A DNA stretch of 64,000 nucleotides from Vibrio variabilis (GCF_003263785.1 NZ_JYJK01000084.1:79345-143344), one strand, 5' to 3'. Shown: positions 32,526 through 44,457, counted from the stretch's first letter. Numbers and translations: made by a program. Notes: generated by a model not told the origin, from the letters alone.

Positions 32526-32769
32526 CTCACCTAATGATAAACTCAACATTAAATGCGACATTAGTTCAACTTGTTAGAATATTCATCCAAAAAATGTCAT
32601 TTTGATGCAAATTACACTAATTTGTAGAAGTGCATTCCAGATTCTACTCAACCCATTCGCTGAACTTATTTTCCGTCACTAAATTATACCTACACTTGCC
32701 GGAAGCAAGTGCTCTATAACATTCGCACTGACTCAACGTGCAATTAAAATTTTAAGAGAAGGTATTGGT
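32526..32769 (+). promoter_or_regulatory. gbpA upstream region with a leader hairpin
   Basis: Together with the hut terminator this is a gap of over 300 bases. A perfect inverted repeat CACTTGC-CGGAA-GCAAGTG lies at 32693-32711, about 60 bases before the gbpA start, and could be a protein site or an mRNA hairpin. AGAGAAGG precedes the ATG by seven bases. I looked for a cyclic-di-GMP riboswitch, known upstream of gbpA in V. cholerae, and saw no matching core. Confidence 0.45.
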
Positions 32770-34221
32770 ATGAGACACACAAAAGTCTTAATTTCATTGG
32801 CGGCAGCTGGAATAGCGACCAGCCCACTTGTCCATAGTCATGGCTATGTTTCTGCAGTCGAAAACGGTGTAGCGGCGAGTCGCGCGGCGTTATGTAAGTA
32901 CCCAAACGCAAATGGCGAAAAGAACAGTAACTGTGGTTTGGTTCAATGGGAACCACAAAGTGTTGAAGGTCCCGAAGGCTTTCCACTATTAGGCCCATCT
33001 GATGGTCAAATCGCGAGCGCTGGACTGGTACAGTTTTCACCACTGAACGAGCAAACGTCCGATCGCTGGGTAAAAACGCCAATCCAAGCAGGTTTGCAGA
33101 ACTTCGAATGGACATTCACAGCAAACCACGTGACTCGTGATTGGAAGTACTACATCACTAAACCAAACTGGAATCCAAACCAGGCATTAAGCCGTGACTC
33201 GTTCGACCTCAACCCTTTCTGTGTGGTCGATGGTAACATGCAAAAACCACCAAAACTGACGACTCACCAGTGTAATGTCCCTGAACGTGAAGGCTACCAA
33301 GTGATCCTCGCTTATTGGGATGTGGGTGATACCGCAGCAGCGTTTTATAACGTGATTGATGTGCAGTTTGAAGGCACCACGCCAGGCATTCCTGGCTGGA
33401 CGCAAGCAGGTACCATCAACCCAACCATGGATCTGAAAGTGGGTGATTCGGTTTATACCCGTGTGTTTGATGCTAACGGTGAACTGCCAAACCTATCCAC
33501 CAGCATTACCATTAGTTCAAGCGAACAAGGCGCTGCAACCCAATGGTCACACGCATTGGCAAGCGCTATTAACTCAAGCACGACAGATATAAAAGCAGGC
33601 CATGCTGACAGCAATGGCAATATCGCTCCTGTATTTGGCGCTAACACTATCTATGTGGCTGACAATAGTGGGCTGGATCGCGTTGAGATTGGCTATGACA
33701 TCGCAACGCCGCCTCCAGCATCAGGTGCTGAGGTAACAGGACTAGAAACGCAATACGTTATTGGCACCGCGCCAACCGAACTTGCCCTTACTGTCACAGC
33801 AGTCGGTCGAGTAGACGTATCGATGAGCGTGTACAACCATGGTCAAGAAACACTAGCTGGCAGTGAGCTAGCGTTAAACGACGGTGATAGCAAAAATGTT
33901 GTCTTAGCTCTGTCTAAATCTGAGCCTGGTCATCACATGCTGGTTACCCGTGTTCGTGATGAAAAAGGCAATCTGCTTGATCAAACCACGCAAGATTTCA
34001 TGCTCGTCGACCAAACCGCACCAACTGACTACGACTTTGTATTCCCAACGGGTGTAGAAAGCTACACAGAGGGCACCAAAGTACTGGCGAGCGACGGCGC
34101 TATTTATCAATGTAAGCCGTTCCCACACTCTGGTTACTGCAAGCAGTGGTCTCCTACAGCCACTCAATTCGAGCCAGGCACTGGCAGTCACTGGGATTCA
34201 GCTTGGAACAAACTCAACTAA
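32770..34221 (+). CDS. gbpA: N-acetylglucosamine-binding protein GbpA (AA10 LPMO)
   Basis: Secreted chitin-binding colonisation factor with a copper lytic polysaccharide monooxygenase domain. The signal peptide ends at Ser23, so the mature protein begins with His24 ([10 protein letters not shown]), which with His120 ([12 protein letters not shown]) forms the copper brace. Two middle domains (about 205-400) match GbpA domains 2-3, and a C-terminal CBM73/5-type chitin-binding domain at about 435-483 carries [15 protein letters not shown]. The length of 483 is close to V. cholerae GbpA (485). It is intact, with its own terminator. Confidence 0.95.
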   Translation: MRHTKVLISLAAAGIATSPLVHSHGYVSAVENGVAASRAALCKYPNANGEKNSNCGLVQWEPQSVEGPEGFPLLGPSDGQIASAGLVQFSPLNEQTSDRWVKTPIQAGLQNFEWTFTANHVTRDWKYYITKPNWNPNQALSRDSFDLNPFCVVDGNMQKPPKLTTHQCNVPEREGYQVILAYWDVGDTAAAFYNVIDVQFEGTTPGIPGWTQAGTINPTMDLKVGDSVYTRVFDANGELPNLSTSITISSSEQGAATQWSHALASAINSSTTDIKAGHADSNGNIAPVFGANTIYVADNSGLDRVEIGYDIATPPPASGAEVTGLETQYVIGTAPTELALTVTAVGRVDVSMSVYNHGQETLAGSELALNDGDSKNVVLALSKSEPGHHMLVTRVRDEKGNLLDQTTQDFMLVDQTAPTDYDFVFPTGVESYTEGTKVLASDGAIYQCKPFPHSGYCKQWSPTATQFEPGTGSHWDSAWNKLN

Positions 34222-34235
34222 CCATTTCTAGCGCT

Positions 34236-34264
34236 AAGGCTCCAACTCGTTTGGAGCCTTTTTC
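34236..34264 (+). terminator. Rho-independent terminator after gbpA
   Basis: AAGGCTCCAA and TTGGAGCCTT form a perfect ten-pair stem with a five-base loop, followed by a T-run. Confidence 0.9.
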
Positions 34265-34399
34265 TTTGTGCGTTTACCATTGCGCAGCCTTTACCGTTAC
34301 AATGAAGATACAACCTAAACATTTACATAACCTTCTGATATATTGAACTTGTTCAATGCATAAAAACGATGTCAGTTAATCAATAGTAAGGTGATAGAA

Positions 34400-35228
34400 A
34401 TGGATCTTCGTCATCTGGTCGCACTAGGCGGCCTTGCGTATGCGGTAACCTCCCCAACTCTAGCTGGTCAATTTCATATCGCTGGCGGGGCGTTTTTTTC
34501 CGAGGCAGATACCTCTATCGGAGTTAGCAATCCTAATAGTCGCGACAAATTTGATTTGGATTTTGAATCCGATTTAAGCCTTAAAGAGCGCTCAACCCTA
34601 CCCTACCTTTTGGTCGGTTACGACTTTAATGAACGTCATGGCATTTTTTTAGATTGGCGCAGCTACACCGTAAAGCGAGCAACGTCGCAGTAACCAAACC
34701 TTTTCAGATACCTGAATCGGACAAGGAAGTGCAAGCAGGAGCGCGAATAGATTCAACCCTCAATATCGATATCATTCGCTTTGGCTACAACTATAAGTTT
34801 TATGATGGCGAAGATTGGGATTGGAAAGCTCCATTGGTCTCCACATCATGAACTTCAATGTTGGCTTTGGAGGCGAACTTGGTTACCGTATTGATCAAGA
34901 TAACCCGACTCTCATCCCAGTTAAAGACGAAGAATTTACCGATCTCACTGCACCGTTACCCAATATTGGCTTAATCACCGACTATCGGATGACTGACAAT
35001 TGGCACCTATTAGGTCATGCACAGGTGTTTGCCCTCAGCATTGAAGATATCTCAGGGCTTCTTCTCGATTTAGGTGCTGGCATCGAATACAAGTTCACCG
35101 AAGATTTAGGTCTAGCGGCAACTTACAGCTATTACGAAATCAATGTTGATTACGGCCGTGAATTTGCCGACCTCGATGCCAAGTTTAAGTTCCATGGCCC
35201 AATGGCAACACTGACCTACGCGTTTTAA
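34400..35228 (+). CDS. outer-membrane beta-barrel protein (two frameshifts)
   Basis: The start at 34400 (MDLRHLVALGGLAYAVTSPTLAG) follows AAGG with eight bases between and encodes a signal peptide of about 25 residues. Alternating amphipathic strands follow, with a C-terminal Phe (TYAF), the usual outer-membrane barrel end. Single bases are missing near 34662 and in an A-run at 34825-34827; repaired, the product is 276 residues. Segments such as YLLVGYDFNERHGIFLDW and AATYSYYEINVDYG look like barrel strands. It is similar in style to small vibrio porin-like proteins; no specific function is recognised. Confidence 0.78.
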
Positions 35229-35263
35229 TTCAAATATTTCTATTTCAAGATCATAGAGATACA

Positions 35264-35294
35264 AAAAAGCCCATCATTATCCGATGGGCTTTTT
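35264..35294. terminator. bidirectional terminator
   Basis: AAAAAGCCCATC and GATGGGCTTTTT form a perfect stem with a seven-base loop between convergent genes, with A- and T-runs suiting both strands. Confidence 0.9.
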
Positions 35295-35309
35295 AATATC
35301 AAACGAGGC

Positions 35310-36938
<1,629 letters not shown>

Positions 36939-37189
36939 GGAGGGTCTCGCGTCGTTGGTGTCTTAGCTTGCAAGCCAATTCCCTAAACGGATAGCTTAAA
37001 CAAATCGCTTAAACTCAAGGCTTGCTCGCTCACAATGGCGCGCATTTTACGTTAACTTGATTTGTCTGTCATACTTAATTGCGACTTAGACGGGTGATAA
37101 AGGGATCAAGTCGCGCCAAGATATTGAATTTTGCGCTCGGATCAGTATTATCGCCCCTCCACAAATTTGGCTAATAAGAGTTCACCATC

Positions 37190-37513
37190 ATGGCATTTGT
37201 CGTTACCGATAACTGTATTCAATGTAAATATACCGACTGCGTAGCGGTATGCCCTGCGGACGCCTTTCACGAAGGCCCAAACTTCATGGTGATCAACCCA
37301 ATCGAATGCATTGACTGCGGCCTCTGCGTACCAGAGTGTGACGCGCAAGCCATTTTCCAAGAAGATGAGCTCACCGATGACCAACAGGTCTTTATCGAAC
37401 TCAATGCAGAGCTTTCTGAAGTGTGGCCAGTTCAAACTGAAGTCAAACCCGCAATGGATGAAGCAGAAAAGTGGAATGGTGTGCCTAACAAGCTTGGGAT
37501 GCTAGAGAAGTAG
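37190..37513 (+). CDS. fdxA: seven-iron ferredoxin FdxA
   Basis: Small soluble electron carrier with one 3Fe-4S and one 4Fe-4S cluster. In the first 60 residues Cys are placed as [14 protein letters not shown] and [12 protein letters not shown], matching the FdxA family; the 107-residue length and acidic C-terminal extension also match. It is monocistronic, divergent from the FAD dehydrogenase. Confidence 0.94.
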   Translation: MAFVVTDNCIQCKYTDCVAVCPADAFHEGPNFMVINPIECIDCGLCVPECDAQAIFQEDELTDDQQVFIELNAELSEVWPVQTEVKPAMDEAEKWNGVPNKLGMLEK

Positions 37514-37573
37514 CCTAGAAGGGTATCGTCACCCCTGCGCAGGCAGGGGTCTACTCAAATCTCGCACCAGTCT

Positions 37574-38308
37574 TTAACTATGCTGACGACGATAATTATC
37601 CATGATAATTCCAGTCGCCATAGCCACATTTAACGACTCTGCGCCGCCGAACGCCGGAATAGTGATTTTATCCGTAACGTATTGCTCAGCTTCCGCACGT
37701 ACACCGTGTGACTCACTGCCCATCAATAAGATGCCTTGCTCAGAAAAGCTTGTGGTGTGCACACTCTCCCCTTCTAAGAACGCTCCATATACCGGTATTT
37801 TTGCTTCGTTGAGATAACGAGGTAAGTCAAGTAGTGTGACCTGAACTCGTCCAAAACTGCCCATCGTCGCACGGATGGTTTTAGGGTTGTACGGATCCGC
37901 ACAATCGGTACTAGCGACAATGTGTTTAATGCCGTACCAATCAGCAATACGAATGATGGTTCCTAGGTTGCCGGGATCAGAAACGCCATCTAGGGCGATC
38001 ATCATACCTTTTGGCTCAGGAGTCTTTGTCTGAGGGATCTCTACCACTGCAACCGCTGCATTATTGCTGACAAGCGAGCTCGCTTTAGTCAGTTCATCCA
38101 AGGTAGCCTCAATACACTCATAAGCGCGAAGCTCACTAGCATGCTTATCTAAAAACTCTGCCGTGGCAAACACTTGCTTTACCTTCAATGAAGTTGCGAC
38201 AAGCTCAAGGACGTTTTTCTCGCCTTCAACCAGAAATAGGCCGTGTGCTTTGCGCTGTTTTTTCTGCCCAAGGGCTCTCAGCAGTTTTAATTGGTTTTTT
38301 GAAATCAT
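37574..38308 (-). CDS. TrmH/SpoU-family RNA 2'-O-methyltransferase
   Basis: SAM-dependent RNA methyltransferase with a trefoil-knot fold, 244 residues. The N-terminal substrate-recognition part reads RKAHGLFLVEGEKNVLE near 20-36. SpoU motifs follow: IALDGVSDPGNLGTIIRIADW (motif 1), the NPKTIRATMGSFGRV stretch, LMGSESHGV (motif 2) and AESLNVAMATGIIM (motif 3). It resembles the RlmB/TrmH group; the target nucleotide is not determinable here. Confidence 0.9.
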   Translation of the reverse strand: MISKNQLKLLRALGQKKQRKAHGLFLVEGEKNVLELVATSLKVKQVFATAEFLDKHASELRAYECIEATLDELTKASSLVSNNAAVAVVEIPQTKTPEPKGMMIALDGVSDPGNLGTIIRIADWYGIKHIVASTDCADPYNPKTIRATMGSFGRVQVTLLDLPRYLNEAKIPVYGAFLEGESVHTTSFSEQGILLMGSESHGVRAEAEQYVTDKITIPAFGGAESLNVAMATGIIMDNYRRQHS

Positions 38309-38490
38309 TGTCTTACCTCAGATAAAAGCGGGCGCATTATATACTTAATTGGCAAAACTATGCGAGCGGGAATCCGACTGCGAATGCGCGCAACGATATC
38401 AAAGACTATAGCAGTATTCGAAACCTATGCTTTTGACGTCATATTGCTGTTTTTCAATCAAACCAAGAAAAATCACAAATCAACATCTGT

Positions 38491-38506
38491 ACGCAAACGT
38501 TTTTCT
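38491..38506 (+). promoter_or_regulatory. PurR-like operator upstream of codBA
   Basis: ACGCAAACGTTTTTCT matches the E. coli PurR consensus ACGCAAACGTTTTCGT at 14 of 16 positions. PurR is known to control codBA in E. coli. It lies about 230 bases before the codB start, so a longer leader or a more distal promoter would be needed. It is also 180 bases upstream of the divergent methyltransferase gene. Confidence 0.6.
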
Positions 38507-38625
38507 GGTTTGATAGAAAATAAATTAGCAAAGTATTTTTCAGACAGGCTCTTATTAACCTTATGATTAATAGGTACAAATAAAAGCAAGCTAGAAAACA
38601 CCGCAACTTTTGAAGAATTCAGCGC

Positions 38626-38653
38626 TTGACTCTGTGATTTACATCACCATAAT
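38626..38653 (+). promoter_or_regulatory. codB promoter candidate overlapping a CRP-like site
   Basis: TTGACT at 38626-38631 and CATAAT at 38648-38653 are separated by 16 bases, a reasonable sigma-70 promoter. Between them lies TGTGATTTACATCACC (38633-38648), which has the CRP half-sites TGTGA-N6-TCACC. A CRP site inside the spacer would more likely repress this promoter or serve an alternative start. The codB ATG is at 38722. Confidence 0.5.
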
Positions 38654-38721
38654 ACGCGCCGTTTGCCTGAAATACAGGTAAGCGTACGAAAAAACAGATT
38701 TAGTGAATGGTGAGGTATCAG

Positions 38722-39966
38722 ATGTCTGCGGATAACAACTACAGTTTAGGACCAGTTCCGGCAACGGCCAGGAAGGGAGTCGCTTCATTAACCATGGTCA
38801 TGCTTGGTTTGACTTTCTTCTCCGCAAGTATGTGGACCGGCGGCTCCCTCGGTACTGGACTTGCTTTCAATGATTTCTTCCTCGCTGTTCTCATCGGTAA
38901 CCTCATCCTCGGTATTTACACTTCTTTCCTCGGTTACATCGGCGCTTCTACTGGCCTCTCTACTCACCTTCTTGCTCGCTTCTCTTTCGGTTCTAAAGGC
39001 TCTTGGCTTCCTTCTGTGCTCCTTGGTGGCACTCAAGTCGGTTGGTTTGGTGTTGGCGTGGCTATGTTCGCCATCCCAGTGCAAAAAGCGACGGGTATTG
39101 ATACCAACATTTTAATTTTGGTAAGCGGCCTTCTAATGACGGCGACGGTTTACTTTGGTATCTCTGCTCTGATGGTGTTGTCGGCAGTCGCGGTTCCTGC
39201 CATCGCTCTACTCGGTGGTTACTCAGTACTGACGGCGGTGGATAGCGCAGGCGGCGTTGCTGAACTGCAAAAAATCCAACCCGCTGAACCATTGGACTTC
39301 TCAGTTGCTCTTGCGATGGTAGTAGGGTCGTTTGTTAGCGCAGGTACACTGACGGCCGACTTCGTGCGTTTTGGTAAAAAGCCAATGGGCGCAGTATTCA
39401 TTACCATGGTAGCGTTCTTTATTGGTAACTCGCTGATGTTCATCTTTGGTGCTGCAGGTGCGTCGGTAACTGGCCAGTCAGACATTTCTGAAGTGATGAT
39501 CGCTCAAGGTCTATTGCTCCCTGCGATTATCGTATTGGGTCTAAACATTTGGACCACCAACGACAACGCGCTATACGCCTCTGGCCTTGGCTTCTCAAAC
39601 ATCACAGGTTTACCAAGTAAGTACCTGTCGATGGCAAACGGTGTCGTCGGTACGTTGTGTGCACTTTGGCTATACAACAACTTTGTCGGCTGGCTAACGT
39701 TTCTATCTTTAGCTATCCCACCAATCGGCGGCGTAATCATCGCAGACTTCCTCGTTAACCGTAAACGCTACGCCAATTTTGAAGCGGCAAAATTCCAAAC
39801 GGTAAACTGGGCAGGTATCATTGCCGTGGCTCTAGGTGTTGCTGCTGGTAACTTCTTACCTGGCGTTGTACCACTAAATGCCGTACTGGGTGGCGCTTTG
39901 AGCTATCTTGTACTTAACCGTCTTCTTAATGCAAAAACCGCTCAGCTAGCAAACGCTGACGCTTAA
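38722..39966 (+). CDS. codB: cytosine permease CodB
   Basis: Inner-membrane cytosine importer of the NCS1 family, with about 12 hydrophobic helices. The start at 38722 follows AGG with six bases between and gives 414 residues beginning MSADNNYSLGPVPATARKG, very like E. coli CodB. Family markers are the SASMWTGGSLGTGL and GGTQVGWFGVGVAMFA regions. The stretch at about 38860-39030 uses pyrimidine-ending Leu, Ser and Phe codons more than the rest. codA follows 19 bases later. Confidence 0.95.
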   Translation: MSADNNYSLGPVPATARKGVASLTMVMLGLTFFSASMWTGGSLGTGLAFNDFFLAVLIGNLILGIYTSFLGYIGASTGLSTHLLARFSFGSKGSWLPSVLLGGTQVGWFGVGVAMFAIPVQKATGIDTNILILVSGLLMTATVYFGISALMVLSAVAVPAIALLGGYSVLTAVDSAGGVAELQKIQPAEPLDFSVALAMVVGSFVSAGTLTADFVRFGKKPMGAVFITMVAFFIGNSLMFIFGAAGASVTGQSDISEVMIAQGLLLPAIIVLGLNIWTTNDNALYASGLGFSNITGLPSKYLSMANGVVGTLCALWLYNNFVGWLTFLSLAIPPIGGVIIADFLVNRKRYANFEAAKFQTVNWAGIIAVALGVAAGNFLPGVVPLNAVLGGALSYLVLNRLLNAKTAQLANADA

Positions 39967-39985
39967 TTACTAGGAATTTGATGCC

Positions 39986-41263
39986 ATGTCATCTTTGCTT
40001 ATTCAGAACGCAGCCATCAATGGTCAACAAGGCCAGTTCGACATTCTTATTGAAGAAGGTGTGTTCAAAGCGATTGAAACAGCAGGAACCACCTCGTTCA
40101 CTGCTGACCGTGTGATTGACGCCACAGGCCATATGGCAACTGCGCCATTTTGTGAGCCACACATCCACCTCGACACAACGCAAACAGCGGGAGAACCGAG
40201 CTGGAACATTTCTGGTACGCTGTTTGAAGGCATTGAGCGCTGGGCTGAGCGCAAAGCTATGCTGTCTATTGAGGATGTGAAAAGCCGAGCTAAGCAAACC
40301 TTGAAATGGCAAATTGCTAACGGCGTTCAACACGTGCGTACCCACGTTGATGTCTCTGACCCAACGCTCACTGCACTTAAAGCTATGGTTGAAGTGCGCG
40401 AAGAGATGAAGCAATGGGTAGACATCCAAATCGTGGCATTCCCGCAAGAAGGCATTTTGTCTTACCCCAATGGCAAAGAACTACTTGAAGAAGCCGTGAA
40501 ACTGGGGGCAGATGTCATTGGCGCTATCCCACACTTCGAGTTCACTCGTGAATACGGTGTGGAATCTCTGCACTACGTGTTTGAATTGGCGCGTAAATAC
40601 GACTGCTTGATTGATGTTCACTGTGACGAGATCGATGACGAACAATCGCGCTTTGTCGAAACACTTGCAGCCTTGGCACACAAGTTCGACATGGGCGATC
40701 GCGTAACTGCAAGCCACACAACGGCAATGGGTTCATACAATGGTGCTTACGCGTCACGACTATTTAGATTGCTAAAAATGTCGGGCATTAGCTTTGTGGC
40801 AAACCCATTGGTGAACATTCACCTTCAAGGCCGCTTCGATGACTATCCGAAACGTCGCGGTGTCACTCGCGTCAAAGAAATGCTGGCAGCAAACATCAAT
40901 GTTTGTTTTGGCCATGACGATGTGTTTGACCCTTGGTACCCGCTCGGCACAGCGAATATGCTGCAAGTTCTGCATATGGGACTGCATGTTTGCCAAGTAA
41001 TGGGTTACGACCAAATCAACCAATCGTTGGATATGATCAGCCACAATTCAGCCAAGGCACTAAACATTCACCGCAACTATGGAATTCAAGCTGGAAAGCC
41101 CGGCAGCCTGCTTCTGCTACCTGCAGAAAATGGCTTCGATGCTGTTCGCCGTCAAGTTCCTGTGGGCTACTCTATCCGCAAAGGTGAAGTGATTGCCCAC
41201 ACCAAACCGGCAGAAACCTCCATTCACCTAGGCACTGAAGAAAGCGTCACATTCCGACGTTAA
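39986..41263 (+). CDS. codA: cytosine deaminase CodA
   Basis: Amidohydrolase-fold metal enzyme that deaminates cytosine to uracil for pyrimidine salvage, 425 residues. Metal-binding motifs are visible: [16 protein letters not shown] near 51-66, [30 protein letters not shown] and [16 protein letters not shown]. It sits behind codB with an AGGA about ten bases before the ATG, forming the codBA operon closed by a terminator. Confidence 0.97.
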   Translation: MSSLLIQNAAINGQQGQFDILIEEGVFKAIETAGTTSFTADRVIDATGHMATAPFCEPHIHLDTTQTAGEPSWNISGTLFEGIERWAERKAMLSIEDVKSRAKQTLKWQIANGVQHVRTHVDVSDPTLTALKAMVEVREEMKQWVDIQIVAFPQEGILSYPNGKELLEEAVKLGADVIGAIPHFEFTREYGVESLHYVFELARKYDCLIDVHCDEIDDEQSRFVETLAALAHKFDMGDRVTASHTTAMGSYNGAYASRLFRLLKMSGISFVANPLVNIHLQGRFDDYPKRRGVTRVKEMLAANINVCFGHDDVFDPWYPLGTANMLQVLHMGLHVCQVMGYDQINQSLDMISHNSAKALNIHRNYGIQAGKPGSLLLLPAENGFDAVRRQVPVGYSIRKGEVIAHTKPAETSIHLGTEESVTFRR

Positions 41264-41296
41264 TCGGCTTCGCCTGCGAGGCCTGCCTCAAAAAAG

Positions 41297-41330
41297 AAGA
41301 GTAAGCGACGAAATCGCTTGCTCTTTTTTT
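41297..41330 (+). terminator. Rho-independent terminator after codBA
   Basis: AAGAGTAAGCGA and TCGCTTGCTCTT form a 12-position stem with one G-U pair, followed by seven T. Confidence 0.88.
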
Positions 41331-41350
41331 ACGATTTAACAAGAAATTCA

Positions 41351-41565
41351 TTTAAACCGTCCATAGGTGTGGTACACTGCCCCTGCTCTGGTGTTCAGAG
41401 TTATTTAAAGTAAGAGTAAAAAGAGTGCGAGAAGTATTGTCAGATGTTCCCCCTGTGAGTATTTGTCATTCGTTTTATCCATTTACAGCTTGATTAAATA
41501 AACAGAACCACAAAGCGAGACCGCCGAAAGGCAAAAACTTTAATCTGAAAAGTAAGGGACATAAC
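41351..41565 (+). promoter_or_regulatory. cold-shock gene promoter and long 5' leader
   Basis: TTTAAA at 41351-41356 and TACACT at 41373-41378 make a plausible sigma-70 promoter. Starting there, the mRNA leader would be about 180 bases, the usual length for cspA-type leaders that refold with temperature. AAGGGA lies close to the ATG. Confidence 0.4.
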
Positions 41566-41775
41566 ATGTCTAACACAAATACTGGCACTGTAAAATGGTT
41601 TAACGAAGAAAAAGGCTACGGCTTCATCGCTCAAGAGAACGGTCCTGACGTATTCGTTCACTTCCGCGCTATCGCTGGCGAAGGTTTCAAAACTCTAAAA
41701 GAAGGCCAAGCGGTTTCTTTTGGTGTTGAGCAAGGCCAAAAAGGTCCACAAGCTGTTAACGTTATCCCAGCTTAA
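41566..41775 (+). CDS. cold-shock domain protein (CspA family)
   Basis: Single OB-fold nucleic acid chaperone, 69 residues. The RNP1 and RNP2 motifs are visible as KGYGFI and [25 protein letters not shown] is the typical CspA-family start. It is monocistronic with a long leader and a strong terminator. Confidence 0.96.
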   Translation: MSNTNTGTVKWFNEEKGYGFIAQENGPDVFVHFRAIAGEGFKTLKEGQAVSFGVEQGQKGPQAVNVIPA

Positions 41776-41816
41776 TTACTTATTTAAGCTTGTTAACATA
41801 GCTTCGTAAGAATGCT

Positions 41817-41845
41817 AAAAGGCCTCGAGAAATCGAGGCCTTTTT
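41817..41845 (+). terminator. strong terminator after the cold-shock gene
   Basis: AAAAGGCCTCGA pairs perfectly with TCGAGGCCTTTT around a GAAA tetraloop, followed by T. Confidence 0.92.
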
Positions 41846-41884
41846 CTTTTCTGTCTGTCTAACATCACGCACCATCCACACTCG

Positions 41885-42601
41885 TCAAAAATCGAGATAA
41901 AACCCCAACTCTACATTGCTGCTGTCTTCAATCGGTCTACCTGGACGCACTCGATATTGACCCTTGGTGTATTTCACATACGGTTGGACATAGGGCAAAT
42001 TTGCTGTCGCTGAGATGTCGTAACTACTGCGCGCACTGTTCTCAAACCCATGCTGTGACGTCAATACATCCACATTGTAATTAACACCAATATCCAGCAA
42101 AGGGTGAACGCTGTAGCTTGCCCCTAAGGTATTTTTCCATTCCTGGCGGTGGTTGCCATGATCAATAGGCTCAGGGAGTTCTAGGGCTTTAGTGGTGTCT
42201 CGCCATTGATAATAGGTATCCCAATATACGAATAACGATGGTGCTACTGAGTAACCGTACATAAAACCGACATCGTAGATGTCGATGCTGTCGTCAAACC
42301 CATATTGACCATAAACGTTAAAATAGTGGTTGCCCGTCAACCAATCGTAACTCGCGCCAAATTGCAGATAACGGTCAGTATCAACCTCCGCACTCAAAGT
42401 GAAGCTATCCGTCGCTGCCACGTCTATGCCGAAAACACCAATGACTTCATCTTGATACTTTGTTGCTTGAACATTGAAATTGACGATCTCTCTTTGAGAT
42501 TCATTGGCATACGTAAAAGGTGCAACGGTCGATGAAGAGAGTAAAGCAAGGGTGAGCAGTCCGTGGCGTGACGTCTTCCATGGTAAACAGACGTGTCGCA
42601 T
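41885..42601 (-). CDS. outer-membrane beta-barrel protein
   Basis: A 238-residue protein with a signal peptide (about 1-32, ending TYA before NES). Alternating strands rich in Tyr, Trp and Gly follow, such as SLFVYWDTYYQWRD and YFNVYGQYGFDDS, and the C-terminus is Phe (GFYLDF), characteristic of outer-membrane barrels of about ten strands. No specific family is recognised. It is an isolated gene, convergent with the cold-shock gene. Confidence 0.72.
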   Translation of the reverse strand: MRHVCLPWKTSRHGLLTLALLSSSTVAPFTYANESQREIVNFNVQATKYQDEVIGVFGIDVAATDSFTLSAEVDTDRYLQFGASYDWLTGNHYFNVYGQYGFDDSIDIYDVGFMYGYSVAPSLFVYWDTYYQWRDTTKALELPEPIDHGNHRQEWKNTLGASYSVHPLLDIGVNYNVDVLTSQHGFENSARSSYDISATANLPYVQPYVKYTKGQYRVRPGRPIEDSSNVELGFYLDF

Positions 42602-42777
42602 GTCATGGTTCTCTATGGCAATTTGAGGGAAGAAAGCTAATTTTCTGAAACATGGCGAGTGACAGAAAGTATCACTATGATGCGCGCTTTTAGCTATTTA
42701 AAAAACTGAGGTAGATATATAGCTGACATTTAGACTGTGAATATCAACATCAATACACAAGTGCTGTATTCAAGAGA

Positions 42778-42802
42778 AACCGAAGCCCTTAGGACTTCGG
42801 TT
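42778..42802 (-). terminator. terminator after the aldehyde dehydrogenase gene
   Basis: AACCGAAG and CTTCGGTT form an eight-pair stem around a small loop 33 bases after the stop codon on the minus strand. The T-run is modest. Confidence 0.55.
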
Positions 42803-42834
42803 CCGACTGGTTCAATATTTAGGTTCAAACCAAG

Positions 42835-44355
42835 TTAGAAGAAACCTAGTGGGCTGGTTGAATAGCTGACTAGCAGGTTCTTGGTGTTTTGGTAGTGACC
42901 CAGTGCTAACTTATGCGTTTCACGACCGATGCCTGATTTCTTATAGCCACCAAACGCAGCATGGGCAGGATAGGCGTGATAGCAGTTCACCCACACTCGG
43001 CCTGCTTGAATTTCTCTACCCATACGATACGCCAAGTTGCCGTTTCGCGTCCAAACTCCAGCACCCAAGCCGTAATCTGTATCATTGGCAATCGCTAACG
43101 CTTCTGCCTCATCTTTGAATGTGGTAATCGCAATCACTGGGCCAAAGATCTCTTCTTGGAACACACGCATTTTGTTGTTACCGGCAAGCATGGTTGGCTG
43201 AATGTAATAACCTTGCTCCAAATCGCCCTCTTGCTTACTCATGTCACCACCAATGATCACTTTCGCCCCCTCTTGGCGACCGATCTCAAGATAGCTCATG
43301 ATCTTATCAAACTGCTCTTGTGACGCTTGAGCACCGACTTGCGTGGTGACATCAAGTGGGTTGCCTTGTTTGATGCCGCGAGAACGCTCTTCAAGCTTAG
43401 CAATGAACTTATCGTAAATGGACTCTTGCACTAACACGCGAGATGGACAGGTACATACCTCACCTTGGTTAAAGAACGCAAGCAAGGCACCTTCAATACA
43501 CTTATCCAAGTAATCGTCGTCTTGATCAAAAATATCTTCAAAGTACACATTTGGCGATTTACCACCCAGCTCAACTGTCGATGGAATCAAACTCTCTGCT
43601 GCACATTTCAAGATATGGTGACCGATTTCGGTAGAACCAGTGAAGGCTAATTTATTGATACGATCACTCGTCGCCAAAGCCTGACCCGCTTCAGCACCGT
43701 AACCGTTAACAATGTTCACCACACCTGGTGGTAGCAAGTGACCAATTTTCTCCATCAGCATCAAAATAGACGCTGGCGTTTGTTCCGCAGGCTTAAGAAC
43801 CACACAGCAACCCGCCGCCAACGCTGGTGCTAACTTCCATGCGGCCATCAGCATAGGGAAGTTCCAAGGGATGATTTGCCCAACAACACCCACGGGCTCT
43901 GGGAAGTGATAACTCGCTGTTGTGGCATCAATGTCAGCGGCCGTACCTTCTTGCGCTCGGATACAGCCAGCAAAATAACGGAAATGATCTACCGCTAAAG
44001 GAAGATCCGCTGCAAGGGTTTCACGAACGGGTTTGCCATTCTCCCAGGTTTCAGCGACAGCAAGTGCTTCAAGGTTCTGCTCTATAGCATCAGCAATTTT
44101 AAGCATGATATTGGCACGCTGTTCAACACTGGTTTTACCCCAAGCTTCTCTTGCAGCGTGTGCCGCATCCAACGCTAGATTGATATCTGCTTCATCTGAA
44201 CGAGGTACTTGGCAAAACGGTTTGCCATTCACTGGCGATACATTATCGAAATACTGACCATTTACCGGCGCTACCCACTCACCTCCGATGTAGTTTTCAT
44301 AGCGGCTTTTGTAGCTGACGACGGCGTTTTCTGTTCCTGGTTGAGCGTAAATCAT
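42835..44355 (-). CDS. NAD-dependent aldehyde dehydrogenase under sigma-54 control
   Basis: A 506-residue ALDH-superfamily enzyme of the acetaldehyde/AldB-like type, oxidising aldehydes to acids. Visible elements are IIPWNFPML, the general-base Glu in VELGGKSPN near 263-271, the catalytic Cys in GEVCTCPSR near 303, and the C-terminal [21 protein letters not shown] region. It lies divergent from an AcoR-type activator, behind a sigma-54 promoter and two upstream elements, which points to induction by a volatile substrate such as ethanol, acetoin or acetaldehyde. That inducer is an inference. Confidence 0.93.
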   Translation of the reverse strand: MIYAQPGTENAVVSYKSRYENYIGGEWVAPVNGQYFDNVSPVNGKPFCQVPRSDEADINLALDAAHAAREAWGKTSVEQRANIMLKIADAIEQNLEALAVAETWENGKPVRETLAADLPLAVDHFRYFAGCIRAQEGTAADIDATTASYHFPEPVGVVGQIIPWNFPMLMAAWKLAPALAAGCCVVLKPAEQTPASILMLMEKIGHLLPPGVVNIVNGYGAEAGQALATSDRINKLAFTGSTEIGHHILKCAAESLIPSTVELGGKSPNVYFEDIFDQDDDYLDKCIEGALLAFFNQGEVCTCPSRVLVQESIYDKFIAKLEERSRGIKQGNPLDVTTQVGAQASQEQFDKIMSYLEIGRQEGAKVIIGGDMSKQEGDLEQGYYIQPTMLAGNNKMRVFQEEIFGPVIAITTFKDEAEALAIANDTDYGLGAGVWTRNGNLAYRMGREIQAGRVWVNCYHAYPAHAAFGGYKKSGIGRETHKLALGHYQNTKNLLVSYSTSPLGFF

Positions 44356-44441
44356 GTTTATTCCTTTTTTCTATTTTTCAGACTGTTGGCAGCAGTTTCA
44401 CAACAAGAGACGAGTTGTTGCAAAAACGTACAGTGATAAAG

Positions 44442-44457
44442 GCAACATTTACGCCAA
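44442..44457 (-). promoter_or_regulatory. sigma-54 (-24/-12) promoter of the aldehyde dehydrogenase
   Basis: Reading the minus strand, TTGGCGTAAATGTTGC keeps the invariant GG and GC spaced as in the consensus TGGCACG-N4-TTGC. It is about 87 bases before the start codon. Its placement, with two activator-like sites upstream and a sigma-54 activator divergently encoded, makes it convincing. Confidence 0.8.

Noticed and set aside
32455..32769. Cyclic-di-GMP (GEMM) riboswitch before gbpA
   Set aside because: Neither the conserved core nor the tetraloop-receptor pattern could be found by eye.
38788..39115. Open frames opposite and alongside codB
   Set aside because: They are shadows produced by the pyrimidine-rich codon patch and look low-complexity (Ser/Leu/Glu rich).
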